A stretch of 64,000 bases of DNA, from the NCBI RefSeq assembly GCF_017744155.1, contig NZ_JAGHQT010000003.1:250001-314000 (forward strand). The letters run 5' to 3'. The notes below the pieces were generated by a model. The model was not told the DNA's origin, did no database searches, and saw nothing but the letters and a program-made list of their open reading frames with translations. The position numbers and the translations under genes were made by a program. Positions 19,586-30,836 of the stretch are shown here, in pieces. Positions within the stretch are counted from its first letter, which is position 1; each line of letters starts with the position of its first letter. The DNA is from Endozoicomonas sp. G2_1 (GTDB lineage Bacteria > Pseudomonadota > Gammaproteobacteria > Enterobacterales > Alteromonadaceae).

Positions 19586-20878
19586 GTGCGCGTACTGGTT
19601 CGTTGGTTGCTGGCCTTTTTATTGATCTTTGTTGTTTTACTTAGTGGCTTAGCTGCACTGTTATTGTCGGCTGATACCAAGGTGACTCAAGTCGCGGCGC
19701 AGCAAGTTGAAAGTGCTGACTCGGCAAGAGAGCTGATTGGCATTGCCAAACGCGTATTAGAGAGACAGCAGCAAAGTCAGCGCATTACCATTTCGCAAGC
19801 ACAGCTCAATAGCTTATTTGGTCTAGTCACCCGAGCTCGGCCTGAGTTTAAAGTGCAAGCGCTATTGACGACTCAAGGTTTGGCGCTAACGGTGAGCTAT
19901 CAGGTACCAAAAAACTGGTTTGGTCAATACCTCAATGTCTCTACTGTGGTGCTGCCGGGTCAAGGGCTGACGTTGCAGCCTGCAGAGCTGGGTAGTTTGT
20001 CAATTTCTGGTCAATCGACGCTGGAACTATTAGCGTGGGCGGTCAATCGATATACTCGCAGTGACTTAGGTGACGCAACACTTGAACAAGTGCAAGAGCT
20101 GACCATGTCTGATCAAGCAATGACAATTACTCTTGAGCCGATCAACGCCTATTTAGTTAAGCTCAATCGGGTAAAAAATCAGTTTAGCCATGATGATAAT
20201 GAGGTCTTGTCCGAGTATACCTTAGACTATGTAAAACATTTATCTGTGTTGGCTAAAGGACAAAATCGAAACCAGCAATCTCTCGCTTGGTTTATCCATC
20301 ATCTTTTCCAACAAGTGACCATCAATGCTCGACCCTATAATGCTGCCGTCCACAATCAAGCGGCGATCATTGCCTTGGCTATTTTTACGGGCGATCATCG
20401 TTTTGCTCACTTTTCCGGTATTGCGATGGCTAAGGTTAAGCAGCTCAACTCATTGCCCTATCCACCAACTTTGGCGAAGCGTCGAGATTTAGCATTGCAC
20501 TTTATTTTTTCTGCCGCTATCGAAGTACTATCAACACAGGGTATTAGCAGTGCTGTTGGCGAGTTTAAAGAGCTCGTTGACCGCGGGCGTGGTGGTAGCG
20601 GTTTTAGTTTTGTCGACCTTGCGGCTGATCTAGCTGGTGTCAACTTTGCGCAAATCGCCAGCAATCCAGCAACGGCAAGACAGTTGGCACAAGTGTTAGC
20701 GACTAAATCCGGTGAAGCAGTGTTGTTTCCCCAAGCGACAGATTTACCAGAGGGCTTGAGCAAAGCGCAATTTACTCGCTATTTTGGTAGTGTTGATAGC
20801 CAAGCCTATTTAGCCTTGTTAAGTAAAATTAACCGGCGTATCGCTGAACTTGAAATTAGCCAAATCCAGCGACACTAG
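19586..20878 (+). CDS. Membrane-anchored protein of unknown function
   Basis: The 430-residue protein has one N-terminal membrane helix (about 6-28) and then a largely periplasmic body. I do not recognise a catalytic motif. Residues about 60-180 alternate strand-like segments (QRITISQAQLN, KVQALLTTQGLALTVSYQVP), and the rest is helical (QQSLAWFIHHLFQQV, AIIALAIFTGDHRFAHFSG, a Gly-rich RGRGGSGFSFVDLAADLAG). GTG 19586 is chosen because GGA lies 6 bases upstream and no in-frame ATG precedes it. It stands alone between ndh and a VOC gene. Similar conserved hypothetical proteins probably occur in related marine bacteria, but I cannot verify this. Confidence 0.7.
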   Translation: MRVLVRWLLAFLLIFVVLLSGLAALLLSADTKVTQVAAQQVESADSARELIGIAKRVLERQQQSQRITISQAQLNSLFGLVTRARPEFKVQALLTTQGLALTVSYQVPKNWFGQYLNVSTVVLPGQGLTLQPAELGSLSISGQSTLELLAWAVNRYTRSDLGDATLEQVQELTMSDQAMTITLEPINAYLVKLNRVKNQFSHDDNEVLSEYTLDYVKHLSVLAKGQNRNQQSLAWFIHHLFQQVTINARPYNAAVHNQAAIIALAIFTGDHRFAHFSGIAMAKVKQLNSLPYPPTLAKRRDLALHFIFSAAIEVLSTQGISSAVGEFKELVDRGRGGSGFSFVDLAADLAGVNFAQIASNPATARQLAQVLATKSGEAVLFPQATDLPEGLSKAQFTRYFGSVDSQAYLALLSKINRRIAELEISQIQRH

Positions 20879-20896
20879 TTGCTCTTTGATGGCTGC

Positions 20897-21397
20897 TTAG
20901 TATGCACCAGCACTGTAGGTAAGCTCATAACTATGGCTGTAAATTTCTAAGATATTACCGAATGGATCTTCCATGTAAATCATGCGGTATGGCTTTTCGC
21001 CCGGATAATAGTAGCGCGGCTTCTCCATGCGTTTTTTGCCACCAGCAGCGACAATCTTCTCGGCTAGTTGTTCTAGGTTCGGATCTTGGACACAGAAGTG
21101 GAAGACTCCGGCTTTCCAGTATTCAAAGTTATTCTCTGGAGTTTGGTGGTTTTTAAACTCAAACAATTCAACACCAATGCGATCACCAGTGGCGAGATGA
21201 GCAATGCGGAATTTTTGCCAGTTAGCACCAAAGACATCGGTACACATTTCTCCAATGGGGCTTTCGTCTTCAGTAATCTCAGTTGGTGCCATGATCAGGT
21301 ACCAGCCCAGTACTTCAGTGTAAAACTTGACTGCGGCGTCGACGTCGGGCACCGAAATACCGATGTGAGAAAATGTTCTGGGGTAATTTACTGTCAT
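20897..21397 (-). CDS. VOC-superfamily (glyoxalase/dioxygenase-like) protein
   Basis: The 166 residues show the paired beta-alpha-beta-beta-beta modules of the vicinal oxygen chelate superfamily. The first module starts FSHIGISVPDVDAAVKFYTEVLGW, with a metal-ligand candidate His near residue 11. The second has VFHFCVQD (His), and ILEIYSHSYE supplies the terminal Glu. Such proteins bind a divalent metal and act as lyases, isomerases or dioxygenases; the substrate cannot be read from sequence. It is divergent from a LysR gene with 103 bases between, so that regulator probably controls it. Confidence 0.82.
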   Translation of the reverse strand: MTVNYPRTFSHIGISVPDVDAAVKFYTEVLGWYLIMAPTEITEDESPIGEMCTDVFGANWQKFRIAHLATGDRIGVELFEFKNHQTPENNFEYWKAGVFHFCVQDPNLEQLAEKIVAAGGKKRMEKPRYYYPGEKPYRMIYMEDPFGNILEIYSHSYELTYSAGAY

Positions 21398-21449
21398 GGT
21401 TAACTCCTAAATCGTTCGGGTTATTTGATGAGCAGCAGTATACGGGCTA

Positions 21450-21472
21450 TGATTATTGTCTAAAAATTATCA
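21450..21472. promoter_or_regulatory. Candidate LysR-type operator
   Basis: An imperfect dyad, tgattatt (21450-21457) and aattatca (21465-21472), lies midway between the divergent VOC and lysR starts. The symmetry, AT richness and T...A ends fit LysR-type sites. One arm position is mismatched. No binding data. Confidence 0.4.
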
Positions 21473-21500
21473 TTTATTATGGTTTTAAGTATATTTTGTA

Positions 21501-22373
21501 ATGATTAATCTGACTTGGTTAAAAACATTTTGTACGCTGGCAGATGTTGGGCATTTTACGCAAACTGCTGAGCGTTTGTTTATGACGCAGTCTGGGGTCA
21601 GTCAGCACATTCGCAAACTTGAGCAATCGCTAGCGACCGAGCTTATTGTTAGAGAAGGAAAACGCTTTTGGTTAACCCAAGAGGGATATCGGCTGTACCG
21701 GGAAGGCACTGAATTGTTAGCCGAGATCAATAGTTTGTCGGCGAGTTTTGAGCCGACTGACGAGTACCGAGGCTTAGTTTCTATCATGTCGCCCGGTAGC
21801 TTGGGCTTGAAGCTTTACCCCGAGCTGTTATTACTGCAGAAACAACATCAGCTACTGTCAATTGATTACCAGTTTTCGTCAAATCGCGGCATTGAGCAGG
21901 CACTTTGTCAGTATCAGCTTGATATTGGCTTGATGACTGCATTGCCGAGTGATACCAATATTGTTGCTAAATCACTGACGCGAGAGCCGATTGTGCTGGT
22001 AACTCCGAGCAGCTTAACTAGGCCAACCTGGCCTGAATTAACTCAATTAGGCATTATTGATCACCCCGATGCTCATCATCATGCCAAACTGCTACTTTCT
22101 GGAAACTTTGAGCAGTTTGAACACATTGGCCAATTTACCGTCAGTGGTCGCTCTAACCAAATTAGCTTAATACTAACACCTGTTGCACTGGGCTTAGGTT
22201 TTACTGTTTTACCATTATATGCTGCAAAGGCGTTTGCTGATCAGAAGGCAGTCAATATTCATTTTTTATCTGAGCAGGCTTATGAATCTGTTTATATCTG
22301 TCGTCATCGCCGAGCGGCGGTGAATCAAAGCACTGGCTTTATTGAGCAAACGATTCGCGATTATTTTGTCTAA
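21501..22373 (+). CDS. LysR-family transcriptional regulator
   Basis: The 290-residue protein has the LysR winged helix-turn-helix at the N-terminus (LTWLKTFCTLADVGHFTQTA, then FMTQSGVSQHIRKLEQSL), a linker helix and a two-lobed effector domain from about residue 90. The effector is unknown. Divergent placement against the VOC gene is the classical arrangement for a LysR activator and its target. The final 20 residues (FIEQTIRDYFV) are normal for the family. Confidence 0.88.
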   Translation: MINLTWLKTFCTLADVGHFTQTAERLFMTQSGVSQHIRKLEQSLATELIVREGKRFWLTQEGYRLYREGTELLAEINSLSASFEPTDEYRGLVSIMSPGSLGLKLYPELLLLQKQHQLLSIDYQFSSNRGIEQALCQYQLDIGLMTALPSDTNIVAKSLTREPIVLVTPSSLTRPTWPELTQLGIIDHPDAHHHAKLLLSGNFEQFEHIGQFTVSGRSNQISLILTPVALGLGFTVLPLYAAKAFADQKAVNIHFLSEQAYESVYICRHRRAAVNQSTGFIEQTIRDYFV

Positions 22374-22552
22374 TCTACTAAACAAGCTCTTCGTCTCAAA
22401 GTTAATGTATGAAGTGTCTGGCGATTGTTTGTTTAATGTTGTTGTTTTGTTACTCGCTAATGCGCAAGCCGTACCTTTGTATTATCGTTGCTTTCAATTG
22501 ATATGTTGAGAGTTTAAACGAATGCAGATGATAGTGTCGAGGTAAAAAATTG

Positions 22553-23986
22553 ATGTTGTGCAAGCGATTATTTATCGGGTTATTACTAGTCACAAGCGTT
22601 GCTAGTTGTGGTGGCGGAAGCGGTAGTAATACTACTGTTACGGCGCCTAATCCCAACACTGGTGCTAGTGCTCCTAGTACTAACAACAGTTCTGCTGGTA
22701 ATAGCGGTGACAATAGTTCAACAGGGGGAAATAACTCATCAGGAGGTAGTGGCTCTGGTGGAAATACGTCTCCTGGCAATGGTCAGCAAGGCTCGGGTCC
22801 AGTGATGAAGCCCAATTCGAGCATAGCGCTCAATCGCAATCTAGATGTGCTGATTTTGTCATCCCATGCTAGTGATCAACGAGCATTGCGAAAAGAAGAG
22901 TTAGACGCGTCGTTTGAGTTGGTAAAAGCCGTACTGACAGACAACCAAATCGTTAACAATTACCAAGTTAAATATGCGCAGTACCAAACGGCGATGTCGA
23001 GCACTGAAATGGTTAACCTGTTTAATCAAAATAACAGTGAGAGCGTTTACCCTGAATCGTTTGCCCTTGCCAATTCTGAGTGGATCAAACGTCAGCAGAA
23101 CATCGATTTACTTAATAGTGCTGATATTGTGGTGTTACGTACCAGTTTTAACAGCACCAATACTGCGGGCGCTTTTTGGGGCGCAGCAACGGGTGAGACG
23201 GTACTGTGGCCAAATCTTAAAAAAATTAACGGTTTGAATCAAAAGCTGGTGTTTCTCAACAGTCCGATTGATCCGACTTCAGCTGGCTATGCTTATCAGC
23301 ACAACGCTTACCTCGCCGACAATTTGAAAATTACTCGTTTTGATCGCATTTTTGCCCATGAGTTTATTCACGCACTAGGTTATGGCGCGCACGATAATGG
23401 GGTTGATATTCATCAGAGCGAGAGTTTTTCTGAGCGTATTAAAAAGGATTTAGCTTACGCTGATACTGTTGGTAGCACCTTGTCGTACGGCGATTGCTTT
23501 TCGGTAATGGGCAATGCTGATTGTTCGTTAATGTTATCACCGTCGGCGAGAGAATTGTTGGGGGTTAATCTCGATTTTGTCCCTGTCTATCAAACCGGCA
23601 AGGTCAGCTTGAGTCGCAATCAATTGCTCAAAGTGTTGTTAACAGAATCAACAGGGCAGACTGGTCATGAGAAAATATTGACTTACCTAACCTTTGAACC
23701 GCCAGTAACGGCCAAGTATAGCCAAAGTCTTAATGGTGATGTTGAGTTAGCTGGTGTTAGCCATAGCTTAAAAGCTAATTCGGACGGTTATTTGGTCAGA
23801 ATCGTCAAAGTTGATATTTCCCATGAGACTACGCCAAATGTTGTTTTAATTGATGCAGCACCACCGCTAAATGACGTCGCTTATACTTTAAAAGCAACTC
23901 ACTCAATTGAAATTGGTGGCAAAGTAAAAGTTGAGTTTGTCTCGCAATCTAATAACGCAGCCGAGTTTATGGTGACCTATCCATAA
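22553..23986 (+). CDS. Putative lipoprotein zinc metallopeptidase
   Basis: The 477-residue product has a lipobox (VASC, Cys19) and a long Ser/Gly/Asn/Thr-rich linker (about 20-90). A globular part follows, with a zinc-type HEFIH motif (269-273) continuing ALGYGAHDN, and then, 50 residues on, YGDCFSVMGN, which resembles the Met-turn of gametolysin-like (M11) peptidases. These suggest a surface-tethered protease. Spacing to the third histidine is one residue longer than in the usual HExxHxxGxxH, so activity is uncertain. I choose ATG 22553 over the TTG three bases before; GAGG lies upstream. A C-terminal beta-rich part (about 350-477) has no clear family. Confidence 0.7.
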   Translation: MLCKRLFIGLLLVTSVASCGGGSGSNTTVTAPNPNTGASAPSTNNSSAGNSGDNSSTGGNNSSGGSGSGGNTSPGNGQQGSGPVMKPNSSIALNRNLDVLILSSHASDQRALRKEELDASFELVKAVLTDNQIVNNYQVKYAQYQTAMSSTEMVNLFNQNNSESVYPESFALANSEWIKRQQNIDLLNSADIVVLRTSFNSTNTAGAFWGAATGETVLWPNLKKINGLNQKLVFLNSPIDPTSAGYAYQHNAYLADNLKITRFDRIFAHEFIHALGYGAHDNGVDIHQSESFSERIKKDLAYADTVGSTLSYGDCFSVMGNADCSLMLSPSARELLGVNLDFVPVYQTGKVSLSRNQLLKVLLTESTGQTGHEKILTYLTFEPPVTAKYSQSLNGDVELAGVSHSLKANSDGYLVRIVKVDISHETTPNVVLIDAAPPLNDVAYTLKATHSIEIGGKVKVEFVSQSNNAAEFMVTYP

Positions 23987-24010
23987 GCTTTTACCGTTGT
24001 TCCAGCAAAT

Positions 24011-24043
24011 AAAAAGCGGAGCTACTAGTGAGCTCCGCTTTTT
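24011..24043. terminator. Bidirectional terminator between metallopeptidase and rho genes
   Basis: A perfect 13-bp inverted repeat (aaaaagcggagct at 24011-24023, agctccgcttttt at 24031-24043) with a 7-base loop gives a T run on both strands. It lies between convergent genes. Confidence 0.9.
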
Positions 24044-24067
24044 AGACTATTTAGCTGTTTTGATGGA

Positions 24068-25327
24068 TTATTTACGCTTCATCGAATCAAAGAATTCGTC
24101 GTTTGTTTTGGTCATGGCAAGTTTATCAATCATAAACTCCATGGCGTCAATTTCGCCCATTTCATGGACAATTTTGCGCAAAATCCACATTTTTTGTAAT
24201 TCGTCTTGCTTAGTCAGTAATTCTTCGCGACGAGTACCACTGCGGTTAAAGTGAATAGCAGGGAATACGCGCTTCTCAGCAATCTTGCGAGAAAGATGTA
24301 ATTCCATGTTACCTGTACCTTTAAACTCTTCGTAGATAACCTCATCCATTTTAGAGCCAGTTTCAACAAGTGCTGTTGCAATAATGGTTAAGCTACCACC
24401 TTCTTCGATGTTACGAGCAGCACCAAAGAAACGTTTTGGACGGTGTAGGGCATTGGCGTCAACACCACCCGTTAAAATTTTACCTGATGATGGAATCACT
24501 GTGTTATAAGCACGAGCTAAACGCGTAATAGAGTCGAGTAGAATAACGACGTCTTTTTTGTGTTCAACTAAGCGTTTTGCTTTTTCAATGACCATTTCAG
24601 CAACTTGCACGTGGCGGCTAGCTGGCTCGTCAAAGGTTGAGGCAACCACTTCACCTTTTACTAAGCGTTGCATTTCAGTTACTTCTTCTGGGCGCTCGTC
24701 AATAAGCAATACCATCAATTCACACTCTGGGTGATTGTAGGCAATACTCTGTGCGATATTTTGTAGTAAAAGCGTTTTACCTGCTTTTGGCGGTGCAACA
24801 ATAAGGCCGCGTTGACCTTTGCCAATTGGCGATGCTAAATCGAGTACGCGCGCTGTGATATCTTCAGTAGAACCATTGCCGCGTTCCATACCTAAACGGT
24901 AGTTTGCATGAATTGGGGTAAGGTTTTCAAAGAGGATTTTGTTGCGAGAGTTTTCAGGCTTGTCGAAGTTAACTTCGTTGACTTTTAGTAGGGCAAAGTA
25001 ACGTTCGCCGTCTTTAGGTGGTCTGATTTTACCCTGAATGGTATCACCTGTGCGCAGACTAAAGCGTCGAATTTGGCTTGGTGACACATAAATATCATCA
25101 GGGCCTGCTAAATAAGATGAGTCGGCCGAACGAAGAAATCCAAATCCGTCTTGCAATATTTCTAAGACACCGCCACCGAAAATATCTTCTCCGCTTTTAG
25201 CGTGGGCTTTTAAAATGGCGAAAATAATGTCTTGTTTACGCGTTCTTGCCAAGTGCTCTAGTTTCATAGATTCGGCAAGACTAACCAATTCGCTAATCGA
25301 TTTTTCTTTAAGTTCGGTAAGATTCAT
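24068..25327 (-). CDS. rho: Transcription termination factor Rho
   Basis: Rho is the hexameric RNA-dependent ATPase that ends transcription. The 419 residues equal the E. coli length. The N-terminal RNA-binding fold ([15 protein letters not shown], then [15 protein letters not shown]), Walker A (APPKAGKT, about 177-184), Walker B ([16 protein letters not shown]) and the Q/R-loop region ([20 protein letters not shown]) are all present. The minus-strand order is trxA then rho, while rhlB and gppA run divergently on the plus strand. Confidence 0.98.
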   Translation of the reverse strand: MNLTELKEKSISELVSLAESMKLEHLARTRKQDIIFAILKAHAKSGEDIFGGGVLEILQDGFGFLRSADSSYLAGPDDIYVSPSQIRRFSLRTGDTIQGKIRPPKDGERYFALLKVNEVNFDKPENSRNKILFENLTPIHANYRLGMERGNGSTEDITARVLDLASPIGKGQRGLIVAPPKAGKTLLLQNIAQSIAYNHPECELMVLLIDERPEEVTEMQRLVKGEVVASTFDEPASRHVQVAEMVIEKAKRLVEHKKDVVILLDSITRLARAYNTVIPSSGKILTGGVDANALHRPKRFFGAARNIEEGGSLTIIATALVETGSKMDEVIYEEFKGTGNMELHLSRKIAEKRVFPAIHFNRSGTRREELLTKQDELQKMWILRKIVHEMGEIDAMEFMIDKLAMTKTNDEFFDSMKRK

Positions 25328-25488
25328 AGTGAGAGTTTCTTAAACGGTTTTCATGCATGCCTGATGGCACTTTTATAGGTTGAGTGAATAGATGACGACC
25401 GATATGTTTTATTTTTGGTCGGAATTGTAACTTAGCATTAAATGTACAATGGGTAAAGCTTAGAAACGTCTATATTGTAGTCGTATTA

Positions 25489-25516
25489 AAAAAGCTCGTC
25501 AATTGACGAGCTTTTT
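25489..25516. terminator. Terminator after trxA
   Basis: A perfect 12-bp inverted repeat (aaaaagctcgtc / gacgagcttttt) with loop aatt gives T runs in both directions. It lies 36 bases after the trxA stop and upstream of rho, so trxA and rho are largely separate transcripts. Confidence 0.88.
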
Positions 25517-25551
25517 GTCGATAATATCGTTGCTAATTACGCATTTGGCAA

Positions 25552-25878
25552 TTATAAGTTGCCGTCTAAAAACTCTTTCAATTGAGTTTTTGATAAAGCG
25601 CCTACTTTAGTGTCGGCAACGTTGCCGTCTTTGAAAAGTAGTAATGTTGGAATACCACGGATACCGTACTTAGGAGGTGTACCGGCATTTTGGTCAATAT
25701 TAAGTTTACCAACAGTCACTTTACCGTCGTATTCTTCAGCAATTTCGTTCAGTAAAGGAGCGATCATTTTACATGGACCACACCATTCTGCCCAAAAATC
25801 AACTAGTACTGGACCAGAGGCATTTAATACATCGGCTTCAAAGCCATCATCAGTAAGCTGAATAATTTTATCGCTCAT
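25552..25878 (-). CDS. trxA: Thioredoxin 1
   Basis: The 108-residue thioredoxin has the redox site WCGPC (32-36), preceded by VLVDFWAE, and the cis-proline loop GIPTLLLF. It reduces protein disulfides in the cytoplasm. I start at ATG 25878 (MSDKIIQL): GGAG lies 7 bases upstream and this matches E. coli TrxA. An in-frame ATG eight codons earlier has no ribosome site. Confidence 0.97.
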   Translation of the reverse strand: MSDKIIQLTDDGFEADVLNASGPVLVDFWAEWCGPCKMIAPLLNEIAEEYDGKVTVGKLNIDQNAGTPPKYGIRGIPTLLLFKDGNVADTKVGALSKTQLKEFLDGNL

Positions 25879-26068
25879 TTTTTTCTCCAATCTTAGGGAC
25901 ATAATTGACGTTATGTCGAAACGATAATGAGTATAACGTCATCAAGTTTAATATACTACGTTGAGTATATAACGATTCTTTTCATCGCCAAGCAAAATTG
26001 ACTAATATCTACTGCAACTGACCAGATACTGTTTCTTATTTGGCCGCTAACCTGTTAAGCTTAGCGCC

Positions 26069-27334
26069 ATGAAAAAAACACATTTAACAGATACTAAGTT
26101 CGTTGAGTTACAGCTTGCAGAGCAAGTAGTGACCGGACTGGAAGCCATGGGCTTTCACAACTGCACCTCGATTCAAGCAAAATCACTTCCGGTTTTAATG
26201 CAAGGCAAAGATATTGCCGGCCAAGCCCAAACGGGTGAAGGTAAAACCATTGCTTTCTTGGCAGCGACATTCCACCATTTATTGCAAAAACCCGACCCTA
26301 AACACAACCAGCCACGCGCAATTATTATGGCACCAACTCGAGAGTTGGCGATTCAAATTCATCGCGACGCTTTGGCAATGGCAAAAAGCACTGGCTTGCG
26401 CCTTGGTATTGTTTATGGGGGCGAAGGTTACGAAAGTCAACGGGAACAACTCGAACAAGGTGTTGATATTCTGATTGGTACTTGTGGTCGTTTGATTGAT
26501 TACCTCAAGCAAGGTGTTTACAACCTCAACAATATTGAAGCGGTTGTCCTTGATGAAGCTGACCGCATGTTTGATTTGGGCTTTATCAAAGACATTCGCT
26601 ATTTGTTTAGACGAATGCCTGCGGCGACTGACCGTTTAAACATGCTGTTTTCAGCAACCTTATCTTTCCGTGTTAAAGAGCTTGCATTCGAGCATATGAA
26701 TGAACCGGTCAGTATTGAAGTTGAGCCAGAGCAAAAGACCAATGTCAGAATTAGCGAGGAATTATTCTATCCTTCTAACGATGACAAAATGACATTGTTG
26801 CAAACGTTATTGGAAGAAGAGTGGCCAGATAAAGCGATTATTTTTGCCAATACTAAACACAGTTGTGAAAATATTTACGCTCATTTAGCCGCCGACAAAA
26901 TTCGCGTTGGTTTGCTCACTGGTGACGTTGTCCAAAAGAAACGATTGAAAATTCTCGAGCAATTTACCGAAGGTCAACTCGATGTTTTGGTAGCCACTGA
27001 TGTTGCTGCTCGCGGCTTACACATTCCAAGTGTGACTCATGTCTTTAACTACGACTTGCCTGACGACTGCGAAGATTACGTTCATCGCATTGGCCGCACA
27101 GGTCGTGCTGGTGCTGAAGGTCACGCCATTAGCTTAGCCTGTGAGGAATATGTATTTAACTTACCGGCGATTGAAGAATACATTGAGCATCCGCTACCGG
27201 TTAGCAAATACGATCCAGATGCCTTGTTAACTGATTTACCTAAGCCCAAGCCTAAGTACCGACGCCACAAGCCACACAACGGTGGCCAAAATCGCAGTCG
27301 CTCTGGTAATCCAAGTAAACGCAGAAGCGCTTAA
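26069..27334 (+). CDS. rhlB: ATP-dependent RNA helicase RhlB
   Basis: RhlB unwinds RNA for RNase E in the degradosome. The 421 residues carry the DEAD-box set: the Q motif upstream of AQTGEGKT (53-60), PTRELA (89-94), DEAD (162-165), SATLS, and [10 protein letters not shown] near residue 345. The basic Lys/Arg/Gly-rich tail (from about 385) is typical. In E. coli the order rho-trxA-rhlB-gppA is the same, which favours RhlB over other DEAD helicases. Confidence 0.96.
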   Translation: MKKTHLTDTKFVELQLAEQVVTGLEAMGFHNCTSIQAKSLPVLMQGKDIAGQAQTGEGKTIAFLAATFHHLLQKPDPKHNQPRAIIMAPTRELAIQIHRDALAMAKSTGLRLGIVYGGEGYESQREQLEQGVDILIGTCGRLIDYLKQGVYNLNNIEAVVLDEADRMFDLGFIKDIRYLFRRMPAATDRLNMLFSATLSFRVKELAFEHMNEPVSIEVEPEQKTNVRISEELFYPSNDDKMTLLQTLLEEEWPDKAIIFANTKHSCENIYAHLAADKIRVGLLTGDVVQKKRLKILEQFTEGQLDVLVATDVAARGLHIPSVTHVFNYDLPDDCEDYVHRIGRTGRAGAEGHAISLACEEYVFNLPAIEEYIEHPLPVSKYDPDALLTDLPKPKPKYRRHKPHNGGQNRSRSGNPSKRRSA

Positions 27335-27383
27335 TTGAGATGTCCTGTAAGCTAGATCAATGGATAGTGTGGTTAATTAAGTC

Positions 27384-28877
27384 ATGACCCAACAGTTCGA
27401 CAGTGATTATTACGCGATTATTGATTTAGGCTCAAATAGCTTTCACCTATGGCTAACCACTTTGTTAGCCAATGGTGTTCAAACCATCGACAAAGTAAAA
27501 CGCAAAGTGCGACTGGCATCGGGCTTAGATGAGCACAATATTTTATCCGAACAAGCGATAGAGCGCGGTTTAAGTTGCTTGGCTTTGTTTGCGGATCGCT
27601 TACAAAATATTCCCGTTAAAAATATTAAGGTAGTGGCAACTGCTACCGTTCGACTCGCCGCTAACGCCGATGAATTTTTAGCTCGTGCAGAGCAAGTGTT
27701 AGGTCTACCAATCGAACTACTTTCCGGCATTGACGAAGCTAAGAATATTTACCTTGGTGCTGCATACACTTGTACTGCGCCACCGCAACGACTCGTGCTT
27801 GATATTGGCGGTGCTAGTACTGAATTGGTCATCGGTGCGGGCTTTGAAACCGACAAAGCCATTAGTCTCGATATGGGCTGTGTTACTTTTAATCAGGCCT
27901 ATTTTGCCGATAAAGCATTGACTGAGCAGCATTTTGATCGAGCAATAGCTGGCGCTAAAGCAATGCTTGCCCCACATGTTAGCGATTACCAAACTATCGG
28001 CTGGCAAGCGGTGTTGGGCGGCTCAGGGACTATGCAAGCACTAGCAGAAATCTTAAGCGCTCAAGGTAAAGCCTGTTTGATCGATTTGGCTTTTATGTAT
28101 GACATTAAGCGACAACTAATTACTTGCCGTCAGTTTGATTGTATCGATATTGATGGTTTAGGTATTGAGCGCGAACCTGTTTTTGCCAGTGGCCTCGCGA
28201 TTCTGATCGCCTTGTTTGAAAGCCTTGAAATTGATCAAATGCAATTGTCGCTTGGTGCCTTGCGCGAGGGCTTGTTGTACCAATTATTACCCGATATGGG
28301 CCAACAGCCTATTCAGCAACGCACAGTGAAAAGTTTGGCAAAGCGTTTTCACATTGACCGCAATCACGGCTTGCGAGTCGCTAAACACGCCCGTTATCTG
28401 TGGCAACAATGCCAAGAGAAATGGCAACTCGATGACAGCGAATTAGAAAGTTTATTAATTAACGCTTGTTTATTACACGAAGTCGGCGTGTTAGTGGAAT
28501 TTAAAAACCATCCGCGACACGGTCAATACTTATTGAACAATGCTGATTTACCGGGTTTTTCAAGTGCTCAACGACAAGTATTGAGTTATTTGATTCGCTG
28601 GCAAAAAGGCGAGTTGACTAGCGATGTTGTCGAGCAAGCACTGCAGCTCGTTTTTTCAGGCTCAGCGCGAGCACTAGCTATATTGAGGTTGGCAATTGTG
28701 ATTTGTCATTTGCGCGATGACGCTATCACACCAAATTACCAGATCTCGGCCTATGACTCAGGCTTGACGCTTGTGTTTAATGATGATTGCTTAGCCCAAC
28801 ATCCGTTAATTAGCGCTGAGCTGGCGTTAGAGGTTGATTACTTAAAGCCTCTGGGGATTGAGCTACAAATTCAGTAA
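27384..28877 (+). CDS. gppA: Guanosine pentaphosphate phosphatase / exopolyphosphatase
   Basis: The 497-residue Ppx/GppA protein starts with the acetokinase-like phosphate motif IDLGSNSFHLWL (about 12-23), has a second loop (LVLDIGGASTELVIG, about 138-152) and an HD-like helical C-terminal domain (about 310-497, with CLLHEVG). It hydrolyses the terminal phosphate of pppGpp and may degrade polyphosphate. Position next to rhlB supports GppA rather than Ppx, which usually neighbours ppk. Confidence 0.9.
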   Translation: MTQQFDSDYYAIIDLGSNSFHLWLTTLLANGVQTIDKVKRKVRLASGLDEHNILSEQAIERGLSCLALFADRLQNIPVKNIKVVATATVRLAANADEFLARAEQVLGLPIELLSGIDEAKNIYLGAAYTCTAPPQRLVLDIGGASTELVIGAGFETDKAISLDMGCVTFNQAYFADKALTEQHFDRAIAGAKAMLAPHVSDYQTIGWQAVLGGSGTMQALAEILSAQGKACLIDLAFMYDIKRQLITCRQFDCIDIDGLGIEREPVFASGLAILIALFESLEIDQMQLSLGALREGLLYQLLPDMGQQPIQQRTVKSLAKRFHIDRNHGLRVAKHARYLWQQCQEKWQLDDSELESLLINACLLHEVGVLVEFKNHPRHGQYLLNNADLPGFSSAQRQVLSYLIRWQKGELTSDVVEQALQLVFSGSARALAILRLAIVICHLRDDAITPNYQISAYDSGLTLVFNDDCLAQHPLISAELALEVDYLKPLGIELQIQ

Positions 28878-28902
28878 CTGTTGTTGCAGTATTTTCAACG
28901 AC

Positions 28903-28969
28903 AGGGCGCAAAAGTAAGGCGCAAGCCAGAGTGTGGCTGCGCCTTGATCATAGTATGGCTACGCCCTGA
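28903..28969. repeat. Nested inverted repeats between gppA and hemB
   Basis: An inner hairpin (aaggcgcaagcca at 28917-28929 with tggctgcgcctt at 28935-28946, one bulge) lies inside an outer pair (cagggcg at 28903-28909, cgccctg at 28963-28969). The segment tggctgcgcctt also recurs imperfectly as tggctacgccct. It separates convergent genes and may act as a terminator, though the T run is poor (aaaa at 28970-28974 on the minus side). A REP-like element is possible. Confidence 0.5.
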
Positions 28970-28977
28970 AAAATACG

Positions 28978-30832
<1,855 letters not shown>

Positions 30833-30836
<4 letters not shown>

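Noticed and set aside
22450-22779. Minus-strand Pro/Leu-rich frame opposite the metallopeptidase gene
   Set aside because: It is the complement of the Ser/Gly/Asn linker codons; composition alone explains it.
25879-25902. Earlier ATG for trxA at 25902
   Set aside because: No ribosome site, and the extra eight residues are not found in thioredoxins; GGAG stands before ATG 25878.
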